Assembly: GCA_030762895.1 (NCBI GenBank)
Contig: CM061064.1
Span: forward strand, 134,113,402-134,177,401
Length of the DNA: 64,000 bases
From: Sophora flavescens
Lineage: Eukaryota; Streptophyta; Magnoliopsida; Fabales; Fabaceae
Direction of reading: 5' to 3'
A program made the translations under genes and the position numbers. Shown piece by piece: positions 35,007-48,237 of this stretch. The notes under the pieces were generated by a model. The model saw nothing but the letters and a program-made list of their open reading frames with translations, was not told the origin of the DNA and did no database searches. Numbering within the stretch: position 1 is the stretch's first letter; every line of letters starts with the position of its first letter.

Positions 35007-35940
35007 CATTTTGTTCTGTGAAATACAAGTTTGAAACCAAAACCTCCGTAACTTATTCAAGTTATCGGAAATAGCACCGTTGAGTAACACTCATTTACAA
35101 AAAATCCTTTCTGTTTGAAATTCATTTATAAATCATCAAATCACAGAAATTCATTTTCCTCTAAAAATCTTTTTCCGTAAAACTTTAATTCTTGATAAGT
35201 GCTCTAAAATTAAATCCATGTGTGAATGATTACTGCTGCTTTTAAGAATAATTCCCGTAAATATTTTTGGAATTAATCGTCGTTTAGCATTTTAAAAATA
35301 TTTTAAGTCGAAATTTGACTTTTTCTCTTAAAATAATTTTCTAAGATAGAAATTAAGTTATTTTCGAAGATTATTTTCTCAAAATAACGTTTTATAATAT
35401 TTTGGAATTTCACACGTAAAAATTAGCAGCCCTAAAATAATTTCACGGTTACGTCCTCACTGTGACTCATAGATCACTCCTACACCGTTAAATCATTAAA
35501 ATAATAGTATTTCAACTATTTCTCATTTTCATCAAATCAAATATTTAAATGATATTATATCCCAATATTTCTCAATTAAATATCGAATATTCTTCATGAA
35601 ACTTTTATCTGATTAATTAAATGAGCACTGACCACTGTCAAGCTTCTCAATCAACAATCTACATCATCAAATATTTCACATCAATGCTATAACGGATAAC
35701 ACAGTTCATATCATGTATTAAAACATATTATAACGCATAAGTGCATATAATCAAACACAGATAAAATAACAGCTTAGCACGGAATTAAACAACCACCACG
35801 AATCTCAATCCAATTATTACAAATCATACACTAAATCACACATATAATTATCGGGAAAATTCCCTCAGGTAAGCTCCTCTTACCTCTTGAAGTTACAGTT
35901 TTCCTCTCGAAGTTTTCCTTCCGATTCGTTTCCGATTCCA

Positions 35941-35961
35941 TGACAGCGCGCCGCGCTGTCA
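35941..35961. other. Perfect 21-bp palindrome at the LTR/PBS junction
   Basis: Arms TGACAGCGCG (35941-35950) and CGCGCTGTCA (35952-35961) flank a single C. The last 16 bases correspond to the end of the 3' LTR (GCGCGCCGCCTGTCA). Confidence 0.8.
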
Positions 35962-35967
35962 AGTTTT

Positions 35968-35985
35968 TGGCGCCGTTGCCGGGGA
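35968..35985 (+). other. Primer binding site, tRNA-Asp type
   Basis: TGGCGCCGTTGCCGGGGA is the usual Athila/Calypso PBS. It begins six bases after the CA end of the LTR remnant. Confidence 0.88.
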
Positions 35986-36098
35986 CTGTGCGTTTTCGAA
36001 TCTCAATTTAGTTTTTGAATTGATTTTTCTGGACCTTTTATTTTTATTTCTGAAAAAAAAAATATATTTCTCTTTCCTTCTAGTGTATCCATCTCTCT

Positions 36099-38471
36099 GT
36101 GTGTTATATGCAAAGATCCCTAAGTCTTGGGAGCCTTAGTGAGGTTGATCCAGAAATCGAGAGGACCTTCCATAGACGTAGGAGACTACAAAGTGAGAGA
36201 GAGAGGTTGACCCCCATTCCACTCATGGCGAATCAACCGGATACGAAACCTTTGAAGGACTACGCAGCCCCAAATGCGAGAGGCTTGCGAACTGGGATTG
36301 CCAGGCCAGAGATTGAGGCGGAGAACTACACTATACCGCCTATGCTAATCAACATGATTAGGCAGCACCAATTCGGAGGATTGCCCTCGGAGGACCCGAC
36401 TGATCACGTAGAAACATTCTTGGAGTTCACCGATGCAATTAGGATTCATGGTGCACCGGTCGATGCTATACGCTTGAGGTTGTTCCCCTCATCTCATGAT
36501 TGAAAGGCAAAGGCTTGGCTAAAGCAAATACCCGCCAACACCTTGTCTACTTGGGACCAACTGAAACAGGCGTTCTTGGAGAAATTCTTTCCTCCATCCA
36601 AGACGGCCTATATACGAACCCAGATCACCGGCTTCTTCCAAAAAGACGGAGAATCCTTATCGGAAGCTTGGGATCGCTACAAGGGACTGCTGGAGTCTTG
36701 CCCACACCATGGACTCGAGAGGTGGTTATTAGTGCACACCTTCTACAATGGATTGGACTACTCTTCGAAGGTGTCACTTGATTCTGCAGCTGGTGGAGCC
36801 TTTATGAATAGGCCTCTGACTGAGGCATTCAACATCATTGAGAACGTGGCCACCAACTACCACCAATGGGGTTCAGAAAGAGGTAATAACCCGAACAAGA
36901 TTTTGGGGGGTAAGTTTGAAGTTAATAGCACTGATCTTATAATGTCAAAAATAGACTCACTGAATAAACGTTTTGATCGGCTTGAAAGGGCTAATGTGAG
37001 TGCAATAGGTGCTACTAACATTGTTTGTGAGATTTGTGGAATGCAGGGACACGACATCATGGAGTGCCCACGTGGAATTGCTCATGGATCCGACGCTTCG
37101 GGGGAACATGTGAACGCTTGTCACAACTTCTACGACACCAACCCGAAGTTGCCCAATTATGCTCCCCCAAATCCCTACAACCAAAGGAAGAACAGCCCTT
37201 ACCTCTCTTACGGCAACTACAGCAATACGCTCAACCATGAGTTCCAAGAGGGCCAAGGTAATAAGAGAGCCGCACCGGGGTATCCTCAGGTGCAGATATC
37301 TAAACTCGAGACTTTATTTGAAAGTTTTGTTGAAACTCAAACAAAACAAAATGAGGAGTTTAGACAACAAGGCAGGGCAGTGAACGAGGCAATAAAAGAG
37401 CTAGCATCCAAGGTAGACAACTTAGCCATCCATAACAAGATGCTAGAAACACAAATTGCCCAACAAGCCAGCACATACACTAGACCTAAGGGTACGTTCC
37501 CGGGTCAACCCGAAGCTAATCCCATTGAGCATTGTAATGCCATACACTTGAGGGATGATAAGCTTGGGGTGGGGGAAAAGGACGTGGAACCGGAGGAGGA
37601 CATGAGCGAAGAGGAAGAGCCAGAACCAAAGTATGTCCCTCCACCACCGTACCAACCCCCGATACCTTTCCCACAAAGGTTGGTCAAGAGAAAGCAAGTG
37701 GAAGTAGAAACTAAGAGCTTAACTAAGGAGCCAATTGTCATGGAAAAATCTAATATGCCTCCTAAACTGAAAGACCCAGGTAGTTTCTCTATCGCTTGCT
37801 CAATTGAACAAGTGCAAATAGACCAAGCCTTATGTGACTTAGGGGCTAGTGTGAGCTTGATGCCCCTCACTATTATGGAAAGGTTGGGAAGCAAAGAGTT
37901 GAGACCATTCAAATTCTCCTTACAATTTGCGGATGGCTCAACTAGGACTCCTCTAGGCATACTAGAGAACGTTCCTGTAAAGGTAGGGAAACTATTCATC
38001 CCTACCGATTTCCTGGTATTGGACATGAAAGGGAATTCTGAATTCCCCATCATTTTAGGAAGGCCATTCTTGGCCACCGCTGGAGCAGTAATAGATGTAA
38101 GGAATGGTAAACTCTCTCTAAATGTAGAGGAAGGTAGGGTAGATTTTCAATTGATTAACTCTTACAACAACCCTCCTTTTGAGAGCCATGTGTGCAGAAT
38201 TGAAGTAACGTCTCCAGTGGAAAAGAAAGAGCTTAGCGTGGAAGCAACTCTGAAGTTATGCATGGATGATGATGCACCCTACAGTGATGGAGTTGGAGTT
38301 GTTGATCATGTGGAAACAAAACTTCCGCCGGGAGGAAGGAAGGCCAGGAAGCTCCGAGAGAAAAGAGCGAAGCGGAAGCGTCATTGGCCGTATGAGCATA
38401 AACGGCTTTTTGAGGGAGTTCCATGGAAGAGAAGTGTTCCGGCACATCTACGCCCAGCCGACCCCGGTTGA
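36099..38471 (+). pseudogene. Athila-like gag-protease polyprotein with one in-frame stop
   Basis: The frame runs from the ATG at 36099 (another at about 36225, MANQPD) to 38471. A TGA at 36501-36503 interrupts it, and the same frame resumes directly with KAKAWLKQIP. The retrotransposon gag domain spans roughly residues 80-260 (FGGLPSEDPTDHVETFLEF, AFLEKFFPPSKTAYIRTQI, LSEAWDRYKGLL). One CCHC knuckle (CEICGMQGHDIMEC) lies at about 37026. Coiled-coil and acidic/proline-rich spacers follow. A retropepsin-like protease has its active site DLGASVSLMP at about 37838 and the LGRPFLATAGAVIDV motif. The C-terminus ends in a basic KARKLREKRAKRKRH stretch. There is no reverse transcriptase or integrase. 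The product would build virus-like particles and process gag. Confidence 0.88.
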
Positions 38472-40188
38472 ATGAAGGAAGTTTGGTCAAGCTTAGGACC
38501 GTAAACAAGCGCTTCTTGGGAGGCAACCCAAGTTTTCTTTCCCTTTTCCTTTTGTTTTTGAATTAAGCTCTTGAATAATTTGAGAAGATCAAGAGGCAAA
38601 AAAAAAAAATCATAAATTAATAGATTTGTCAAGTGTTTTCAGGTTAAAGAGGAAGGAAGAGCAAGAAGAGCAGAAAAAAATAAAGTCAGAAGCCAATACG
38701 CCCTGGCCGTGACAGTGGTCACGACCGTGATGAACTAATACAAGAGCACAGAAAGGATCACATCCCAATCATGACATCCATCACGGGCGTGATGAGTAGG
38801 ATGCCAAGATCAGAGAACATCACGGCCTGCCCGTGATAAGCCTCACGGCCGTGATGCTATTTCCACCCAAGTTATGACTGGAATGTGAGCCAACACCCGC
38901 TACCATCTCGGTGAGTTGTTCCAATTTTTGCATTTTTGCATTTGCATTTGCATTGTTGCATTCATATTGCATTCACATAGGCATAGTTTGGTATGATCAC
39001 ATTCTCTAGATTGCCCCTCACTTAGAATATGCATCCAATTGTGAGAACTTGGAGCCAAATGAATTGAGATAGTGAATTTTTGAACCCAATTTTTTATTAT
39101 TCTTGTGACAAGGCTAAAAATAAAAATTCTTGAGATGATCTTTTGATAGTTGATGATTAGCATGTGGTTCCTTACATTTGTGTTCCTCACTGATTTTTGA
39201 ACTACTAAATGTAAGATTTTGAGCCAAAAAGGGGTACCCACTAAATCTACCCCATTCCTTGTGATAGAGTGTTTTAATTCCTCTTGGACTGTATTTTCTA
39301 GAACTTGACTTGAAACCGTTTTGAAACTTAAAAATTTTTGAAAACATTTTTGAAAATGATTGAGGCATTAGGTGTTTTTTCCGGCCTTCTGAGCTTTGAT
39401 TGATTAAATGCTACCCTTTAGTTGCCCAATTTTGAGCCTAAAAGAACACAATACTTTTCTTGGTACCTTGAATTACTTTGATGAATAATGCTTTGTATGG
39501 CACCTTTTAAAGTATTACAAAAGGGTAAAAAGGTAGTTTGAAAAAGTATGGGATGAGAAAATTACAAAATATTTCTCTTGAGCTAGAAAAATCTCCCTTT
39601 CTCCAAATAAATGAAATGAAATAAACAAAAAAAAAAGGAGAAGGGGATGACAAAAGAAAGTGAGAAATAAAAATAAAAAGAAAGAAAAAAAAAGGTGGAA
39701 AAGTAAATCAAAGCCCCAAAAAAGGTATTTTAGAAGGTGTCATGCTTTGCAATGTTTGATAATTTGTCTAGCCTTCTTGAAATTCCCTTTCCCTGATTTT
39801 CCCACCTAACAATAAATCCCATGGCCACATTACAACCAAAGAAAAAGACCTCTTGATTCTTATGTGTTTTCATTAATAAAGTAGAGATTTGGTTAATAGT
39901 CAAGCCTATGGTAGAATACTTTCCTTAAGGAAATTGAGAGAATTGTCATATACCCTGGAACACTTGAGTGAGGTGAGACGAGTGCCTGAATCAGTGAGAA
40001 TATGAACTTGAAGAACCTAAGCTTCTAATTGGACTTGAAATCGATTATCTCTTGGGTGCTTATTGAATATGCCTGTTACCTGGATTAGTTGCTAGGGTTC
40101 TTGGTTCACTATCCATGCTTTGATTATTTATATCTTCTGGCCTGAGTAATTGCTTGAGGACAAGCAAAATCTTAAGCTTGGGGTGATT
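38472..40188 (+). other. Athila-like internal non-coding region
   Basis: No open frame with known motifs. It begins with the conserved TTGGTCAAGCTTAGGACCGT and GCGCTTCTTGGGAGGCAACC blocks that follow pol in related elements. 38695-38870 holds inverted and direct CACGGCC/GGCCGTG motifs. 38930-38980 holds short TTTGCA repeats. 39590-39715 is purine-rich. The polypurine tract before the 3' LTR is at about 40174-40185. Confidence 0.6.
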
Positions 40189-41851
40189 TGATGAGTGTGA
40201 TTTCACATCATCTTTGTCTATCATTTTGCATGCATTTTCATGTAGTTTAGGCATTTTTAATTAGATTTTTGGTTAATTTTCCTTTGGAACGGGTAAGGCG
40301 GTTTTCGTGGTGTTGTTTTGCAGAAATCAAGGGTGAAATGCTCAAGATCAACCATGATGGAGTTTGGATGAAAATAGGGCTTGAAAAGTGAAGAAAATGA
40401 GCCAAACAGAGCCCATCACGGCCTAGCCGTGATGCCCATCACGGCCTAGCCGTGATGCCCATCACGGCCATGATCGAGCAAAACTGAAAAGGAAGAAAGG
40501 CTGAAGTTAGAGTCTGTCAAGGCCTAGCCGTGATGTACATCACGACCGTGACCAAAAACCCCCACAAGTCAGAATCCATCACGGCCTAGCCGTGATTCAG
40601 ATCACGGGCCACAAAAAGAAGACTCGCGACGCGAAAATGGGCTCGCCTCGCGAGAGCCTGAGTTTCACCAGAATTGCCAGAAACAGAAGCCGTCACGGCC
40701 TAGCCATGATGTACATCACGACTGTGACACGCATTACTTGGACCTGAAGAAACCGAATTGGATCAGAATTTGAGTTAGATTGGGATTCTAACTTCCCACA
40801 TCTATAAATAAGGACCAGGCAGAGGCAGAAAAGGAGACATCCATCCATCAACAGAGAACACAACACATAGAGATACAACAACATAGACTTTAGGCTACAT
40901 TTTAGGATCTATCTTCTTCTTCCTCTTCTCTATTCTGATTTGTAATTTTCATGATGTTGTCAACCAAGCTTGTCATCTCCATGGCAAGGCTGGAGTAGTA
41001 GCTTAGTTTCTAGGGATTGGGGCTATGCCCGAGATTCGTTTATGATGTTGAATTTGATGTAATATCTTCGTTAATTTCGATTTGCTTTAGATCTGATTTC
41101 TAGTGTTTTAATAACTCGTAAATTCGGCGACCGCTTATTTGCGGGACGTAGACATTCTAAGGAGGAACCTAGCGGTGAACTTAGGATTTCTAGTGTTTTT
41201 CACTCGTAAAATTCGGCGGCCGCTTATTTGCGAGACGTGGATGATCTAAGGAGGAACCTAGCGGTGAACTTAGGTTTATTTGCATGACTTAGACATTTTA
41301 AGGAGGAACCTAGCGGTGAACTTAGGTGTCGGATCTATAGAGTCAGACTTGGGACTGAAATCACGAGAGTTAGAAGCCGTCCCTCGAGGATCAACGAGTT
41401 GTCACGAAACGCAAAGGGTCCAATCTGAGTTCGACTACCACGAGAGTAGGGGTTGGGTCAATTGGGCACGGTTTTTGTAACCCGAGAGGGAGCTTAAACT
41501 ATTAGAGGATAAACTCGCCTTCAAGGCAATTTCGCTAATTAACAAGGGTAATCGACTTAGCAACGTAAATGATCTTGTTGGTAACCTAAATCCCTAGAAA
41601 CCCATTTAGACCCCAAAACACTAAAAAGATTTGTTTTCAGTTTTATTCGATTCTGTTTTATCTATCTCTAAATTCAAAACCATTTCAAAATATAAAAATC
41701 CTTTTTACACAGTCCAGATTTACCCAGTTTGAAAATTCGTTGCGATCCGGGATCACAGTCTCTGTGGGATCGATATCTTTTATTACTTGGCGACAGTCCG
41801 GTACACTTGCCAGAATCGCACGCGCGCGCGTCGCTCGCGCGCCGCCTGTCA
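40189..41851 (+). mobile_element. 3' LTR of the Athila-like element
   Basis: Starts TGATGAGTGTG just after the AAGCTTGGGG tract and ends ..GCGCGCCGCCTGTCA. Near its end is GGGATCGATATCTTTTATTAC, a block common in Athila LTRs. 40411-40735 carries several inverted TCACGGCCTAGCCGTGAT motifs. Three copies of a GGAGGAACCTAGCGGTGAAC unit lie at about 41160-41325. No coding sequence was found. Confidence 0.75.
40803..40810 (+). promoter_or_regulatory. TATA box of the Athila-like LTR
   Basis: TATAAATA followed by AGGACC and then a CATCCATCAACAGAGAACACAA-type leader, the layout of a plant LTR promoter. Confidence 0.55.
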
Positions 41852-42904
41852 AGTTCGCCATAAAATAGTTGACTAATTTATAATTGACTAATATTTATAA
41901 TTTATAATTGACTAATATTTTGGCTTAAATCAAATAAATTATTGTTAAAATAGTTGACACATAAAATATCATAATTAAATTCTCAAAGTTTTACAAATAA
42001 AAAAAACAAATCATATAAATTAAAATAACAAATAAATTAGAAGTAAATCATCCAAATTTTTAAATTAATGTTTATCACTTTAATATAATAATTTAATAAA
42101 ATCCACTTTTAATCTAATTCGAATTTAAATTTAAAATCAAATCTAAATTGTCTTTAATAATACAAAAATAATTTAAATGTTATTTACCGATAGTGTAATG
42201 TTTTTGTTACACTATCAACCAAATAGAAATCATGGCATGTGTAACTTTTAATATAATTAATATAAGAGTAAAATATTTTTTATGATATGTAAATTTTTGA
42301 TTGATTGTGAGTGTAAAAAATATTTACACTGACAATGTATTCTAATTAAATCCTAAAAAGTTTAAAAATAACATCAAATTAAATTGTGACTAAATTATTG
42401 AAATGCATAATATGATATCATATTATGATATATATCACCTTTTCTTTGGTAGGGCTTACGTCAAAAGAAACAAAAGAAATTAACTAAGACAAAATTTTAT
42501 GGGGTATGCATGGAAGCCTAGAGGAGTCACTTAAGATAAGACAAACAAGAGTACCCGGCCCAAAAGAGGGAAATATAAGGAAGCCAATATTATAAATATT
42601 ACCTTTTTTATTTTTTTAAAACGGGAACTGGAATATTACCGTATGATTCTATCCTCAATGCATTCAAATTGATACTAAAAATGTAATTGATTTTTATCAA
42701 AAAAATGTAATTGATTTATACATAAAATATCATATTGAAATTATAAATCTTATATAAAGAAAGCGATCAACTAGGAGATTTAATAGTTAATTAAATTAAT
42801 CATTATTACTTTATAATTAATATAAGTATCATGCAATCAAATGAATATATTGTAACAAAAAAAAAAAATGAATATATACTTATTCGTTTTCACACACACA
42901 CACA

Positions 42905-42956
<52 letters not shown>

Positions 42957-44673
42957 ACACGAACACACTTATTTATGTGGAATCAATCTAATGATTTTAT
43001 TTTAAAAAATAAAAAATGAGATAAATTAAATATGATACTTACTTGGATGCAATTGATTTAGAAAACTAAATTCAGAATGTTCCCCTAATCATGTAAATAT
43101 GTAATGGACTCTATTAACTGCAAGATTTGTTATTTAACTTAGCTATAACAAAGAAAATTACAATAGAAGGGTTCTAGAGCCTAGAAACAAGAGGACGTGT
43201 GGTAAGCTCTGGAAAGTCTAACCAATTAGCAGTTAGCACACGTCAAGAAATACTAATTTGTTTTTCTCTCAAGAGTCAAGACAATGGCGGGTGGATGCAC
43301 ACCCTATAGAGAAAGAGAAGAAGCATGACTCAGCAGGTCGCCATTAGCTAAAAGGTCACTGGTTAATTTATTCATTGATTAGTTGTTTTGTGCTGTTCCT
43401 TGAATAAAAATATTCCAATAAAATGTTTGACAATAATTCTTGTCTGTTCAACCCAAAGGAAAAACACTGGAGAGGAAAGTAAAAAAATGATAACAACTTC
43501 CATTTTGTCATGTGTGACTTGGATAATATATAGTCATAGGTCAACAGTTTTGAAGTTAACAAATGAATACGTTCATAGTTCCTTTGAAAGGAATAATCTG
43601 TGCAATATTCGTTACCTTCTTGGAAAAGTGAAAAAGAACGCAGATGTCAAAGAAATGGATCTGACACCTTTAAAGTAAGAAAATATATAAAGTAAGAGAA
43701 AAAAAATGTATTCATTCTCAATTAAATATAACAAGTTGAGTTATAACTAATCAATGATAAATATATCCATAATTTCTTACTTTATATATTTTTGGCCACT
43801 TTAGAAAGTTTTATCACAGGCAAATTGATCATAAGTCCAAAAAGATATATCTAATTAATCTTAGTTATGAAGAAGCATTATGGATTTGATCATCTAATAG
43901 TCACCTACAACGACTTCGTGGATGTTGTTTTAGTTAATTTTTCTCAAAAAATTCAAAACACTCCTTTTTAAAGGTTTCGAAAATATTCTTTTGACCAGCT
44001 AGCCGTAAATTCTTGACCATAAAAAACTAAATCAGAAGAGAAAACAAAGCTACATAATACATATATGGTCGATCTTCTCTATTTCATTATAATTAATAGG
44101 GGTGGTCATGGGTATGGGTAGATCCATGCATGAATCAAACCAACCTGACTCAACTCAATCCATATTTTGTGGGTTGCTTCGGATGATTGGGTTAGGTTGA
44201 GTTGGGAAAAAACACATGGAACACATATTTTGTGTTGATAATTGTTGAATGTTGATTATTTTTACTCATTCACTGTAATAATTTAGACTTTTTATTTATG
44301 GTTGTTGATGATTTTAGACTTTTATATGATGGTTGTTAATATAATTTAAAGCAATGTTATTAAAATCAAATCGGTGATCGACTCGGGCAAACTCAGTATA
44401 CATTAAGTAATTATATATATAGGGAGTGTATCATGTGAGAACTCATCCTTATTATGAGAAATGAGAATTAACAATTAGAGCCATTGGATCACTATTAAAA
44501 GGAATTAATGGACCAGATTAAAAAATCTTCTTAAAAAGTCACGTGACTCCCCATCCTCCCTTTCACCCATACATTTCAGTCCAGAATCTGCTGCAAACTG
44601 TTTGCCAAAACTTCATAGAGTCGTCATCCGCTGCATAGTGTCGTCGTCCACCGCACGTTTCCGTTACCCACTA
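41852..44673. other. AT-rich spacer
   Basis: No gene recognised. 42891-42953 is a (CA)n then (TA)n microsatellite. 44420-44560 (GGGAGTGTATCATGTGAGAACT and AGCCATTGGATC) looks like a common dicot repeat end, but I cannot place it. Confidence 0.5.
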
Positions 44674-46003
44674 TGATAGGGTATGGATAGGGTTAGGGTT
44701 CCTTGTTATGGAGGACAAGGACAACCTCCTTAGAAATTAGAGAGAGAAGAGAGTTTTTTGATTCAATTTCTGCTTGTCTTCTTTCATTAATCATTCAACT
44801 ATATAAAGGCATACAAAGTGCCAATGATTGGCTACCCATAAAGTATGGAAACAAACCCAATAACAAAATAACAAACTAACAAACTATGACAACTATGAAA
44901 TGGGCCTCTTGGTAATCTTTTTCCTATCATTCCATACCATACTCTATCACTAGCCCATTCCCTACCATTCCATACCCCATCAAGACCAACCTTGTCCTCA
45001 AGGTTCTAAAAAATTGATCCTAAAACAAATTTTCCTGGGTCCCACTGCTTGAACTGGGATGACCTAGCCGCTGAAAGCATTTCCAATTGTCCATCGGGAT
45101 CACATTGTTGCCATTTGCCACTGCTCATTGAAAAACTGAACATATGTTCACTACAAAAAAAACACGACTTATCGACGGAAAAATCCCGTTGGAAATGAAG
45201 AAATTCCGTCGGAAAACTACATTACCGACGGACTTTCCGACGGACACGGTTCCGTCGGTAATAGGCCCGTAGGAAAACCTTTCTGACGGATCTAGTCCGT
45301 CCGTCGGAAATTTCCGACGGCCTTAACCGTGGGAAAACTTGCCACACAGAACCCCTAATTACCAACGGAAATTTCGTCGGTAACTCTCTGTGGACGTTAC
45401 CGACGGAATTTTCGGCGGGAAAATGTAACCAACAGTTACCGACGGAAATATCCGTCGGAAACAAGGTTTTTTTATTTTTTGTTTATTTTGTTTTATATTA
45501 ATAATTAATAATTAATTATTTTTATTAAAATTTATATATTCAATATTCAATATTATATTTTATATATTAATTATTATTATATTTTATTTTAATTAATTAT
45601 ATTTTATTTGTTAATATTATTATAATTTATTTATTAATTTATATTTTATTATAATTAATTATAATTTAATTATTTTATTTTATTTTAATTAAATATTATT
45701 ATATTATCAATTACAAAATAAAATTGAAATTAAAAATAAAATTTAAAAAGCAATTAAATTAAAATTAATTTAAAATAAAAACAAACTCAACATATAATCC
45801 ATAAATAAAATATCCGTCTATCTACAAATCTCTACTACACCTATAACTATCCTAATACCCATCACCATTATATCCGTCATCGTCGTCCTGTAGGGGGAGT
45901 CTGCCAGCGTCACATGACCATCAAGCTACGGCTCAGTAGACAGACCGTCATCATGCGGTTGCGATGGTGGATCAGTAGTAGTAGTGGAGGGCTGGGGCTG
46001 GGG

Positions 46004-47837
46004 TTAGGGCCGGGTGGCATGGAGGACCGCCTGCAGAGCGTTGCGCCTGTTTGGTGGGAGGAAATCAAGCATAGCGGTCATGACCGTAGAGAATGTCTCC
46101 ATCTGCTTCATGATGCGCTCGTTCGTCTCCTTTTGCTGCTGCACCTCCTGTCTCAACCAATGCACCTCCTCGGTGTCTTGTGAGCCGGAGGATCTAGGCT
46201 TCCTAATGGTCATACTCGGCGTCGACCCCCGACTAATCGACCTGGCTAGGGTCGCAGTACCGTAAATCCGTCCCTTGTTCTTCCCTCCCGCCACATCCAT
46301 CCAGGTCTGGGTCTGTAGTCGCTCAACCTCGGCGGGGTCCAGCTGAGAAGGATCTGAGGCACCAGAGCAGAAGGCAGCCTCAAATGCTACCTGACTAAAC
46401 CTGGTGTTGTACTCCGCCTGTGATCAATACATTACAATCAATATAAATTAATATATATATATAATAATTACCACTAGTTTAAATATAAAAAAACATTTTA
46501 GCTCACCACTGTCTGCCTCGACCTCTCATCAACAAACTCGCCGATGTCCGAGCGAATATGTGTCTGCTTAAAGACCGTATGGACATCAACGGACCGAGCT
46601 AGCTCTCCTGCCTGCAACCGACACACCAATAAAATCAATTAGTTATAAAACACATTTTTAATAAAAATATACAGTTTATAAATAATGTTATTTATATATG
46701 CATACCATGTAAATGGCATGCTGCATGTGGCTAATAGAACCACCAGTGTGCACGCTCCCACCCTTCTCGGAAGCCCGATTTCTCTTCCCTTGTTCACACT
46801 ACAACTTGTAAGCTGGAGTGTCCTAGTATGCACACAGTTGGGCACGATGTAATCCGGACGTATTCGGCTCTCTCTACGCTCCCGGAGCATGTCTCTCAGT
46901 CGAGCAGCTGCTCGGTCGTCAAAGATAGACCGTATCTTTGAGGTATGCTCCGGTAACCAGCGCACAAGATCTTGCTAACAAAGAAAAAAATAATAATAAC
47001 ATTATACAAAAGAATATATAAAATAAATGGAAAATTACATGAACTGATAAACAAGAACTTACCCCGAATCATCTGAAGATATGATCCCGATCCTCCCCGG
47101 GGATCACCCCCCATGATGGCCAGAAGCGATGATACTGTGCCTTGATGGCGAAGGTAACGTGCTTTGATCCCACTTTCGATGGGATGAAGCTGAAAAATTC
47201 ATAATTTTATTAAATCAACAATATGACAACCAACAAATATATGCTTATTAAATATTAATTATTTTTAAAAAACATTAAATTAAATTAAACTTACGGTCCA
47301 GAAACAAGATGGATCCATGGTCGATCCTCAGGTGCGAGAACCCTGGCCCACTTAAGCAAGTCCTCAGCCGTTGCCGACTGCTGCATAGACGATGATGATG
47401 GTATGACCGTGTCGTGACCGTATGCGGCCCCGGATGATGAGGATGGAATGGTCGTGTCCGGCTGTGGCATCATCCCAAGAGTCGGCATAAATGATAATCC
47501 TACTGGGTGTGCGGCCGACTCAGTCGATGATGATGGTGGTGCTGGGTGTGGGTCCAGTAGGGGGCGGCAAGTAGCCAGCTAGTGCGTGTCATGGCGCAAA
47601 GCGAGTGGAGGTCTGGACATGGGTGGAGGGTAGGGTAGTGTGGGTCGGGGATAGTGTAGTATAGGTCGGGGATGATGTAGTATGGATCAGTGAGGGTATA
47701 GAGTGGATGGGGGATGGTGTAGAATAGGTGGGGGAAGCTCCTGTAGGTGGCGATAGGGTAGGTGCGGTAGGGATGGGGGTGGGTACGGTGGGTGCGGAGG
47801 GACCTCCAGGAATGCGAGCAAGCACCTGGGACTTCAC
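46004..47837 (-). pseudogene. Transposase_24 (PF03004-like) gene remnant
   Basis: Minus-strand pieces in order: a Ser/Thr/Pro-rich N-terminus with repeated PTYTTLSPTHTTL-like units (47837-47589), then ATAEDLLKWARVLAPEDRPW (about 47370). Next come FIPSKVGSKHVTFAIKAQYH (about 47190), DLVRWLPEHTSKIRSIFDD and RLRDMLRERRESRIRPDYI (46975-46850). KGGSVHTGGSISHMQHAIYM (about 46760), EFVDERSRQTVV (46530) and the signature WMDVAGGKNKGRIYGTATLA (46300) follow, with a C-terminal coiled coil ending at 46004. Introns separate several of these. A TGA in the HIFR segment near 47075 and frame changes near 46800 indicate decay. The family is found with CACTA transposons. Confidence 0.75.
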
Positions 47838-48237
47838 GGTGTATCGTCCCCGCTTAGCCTTCCCCTTCCCTTTATCACCGCTAGGCGGTGAAGGGCGGGG
47901 CGGCTATCCTCATGATGCTGACATATCTTTTTTTATAGCACAATTACAAATCAGTGTAAAAACAATAAGTAATCGACATTTAACAGTCTAATCTAAGCAA
48001 CTATTTTTATAGAACAATAGTTGTCAAGTCTTACATTATATTTCATAAGCAAATTTTTGTTTTTTTTAAGCAAAAAGGAGTACAGAAGCATCACTGCAGT
48101 GGAAATCATCCCAACTATGTTGGCACCAAAACCACTACCAATCATCTGCAGCACCCCATAATATTATTAAAAACAAAAGAAAGAAATACAAGAAAACATG
48201 GGGGGACATAGGACCTTACCCATGAGAAGAGGGGGGA

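Larger units (their letters stand above)
33745..35940 (+). mobile_element. Ty3/gypsy LTR with U3 minisatellite
   Basis: The left end TATAACACACCCC looks like a decayed TGTAACACCC start. Blocks shared with the LTR at 62685 include CCTAAGCTGGTCAC (34050) and, after the minisatellite, CACGTCTGCC...ATGCATATAAAACATTTTGTTCT (34980-35016). The right edge is set where the Athila-like element begins, and no target duplication was found. It has no coding content, since frames across 34346-34897 are only the repeat array. Confidence 0.55.
35941..41851 (+). mobile_element. Athila-like Ty3/gypsy element with gag-protease only
   Basis: Components in order are: the last about 20 bp of a 5' LTR, a tRNA-Asp type primer site (35968), gag-protease (36099-38471), a non-coding region (38472-40188) with the conserved GCGCTTCTTGGGAGGCAACC block, a purine tract AAGCTTGGGG, and a 3' LTR (40189-41851). 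Reverse transcriptase, RNase H, integrase and env are absent, with a clean transition from protease to the post-pol sequence. It is thus a non-autonomous (TR-GAG-like) derivative. The 5' LTR is almost completely missing, so it cannot be copied now. Confidence 0.82.

Noticed and set aside
37443..38077. Minus-strand frames
   Set aside because: Antisense shadows of the Athila-like gag-protease frame.
45222..45464. Minus-strand frame
   Set aside because: Made of CACTA subterminal inverted repeats.
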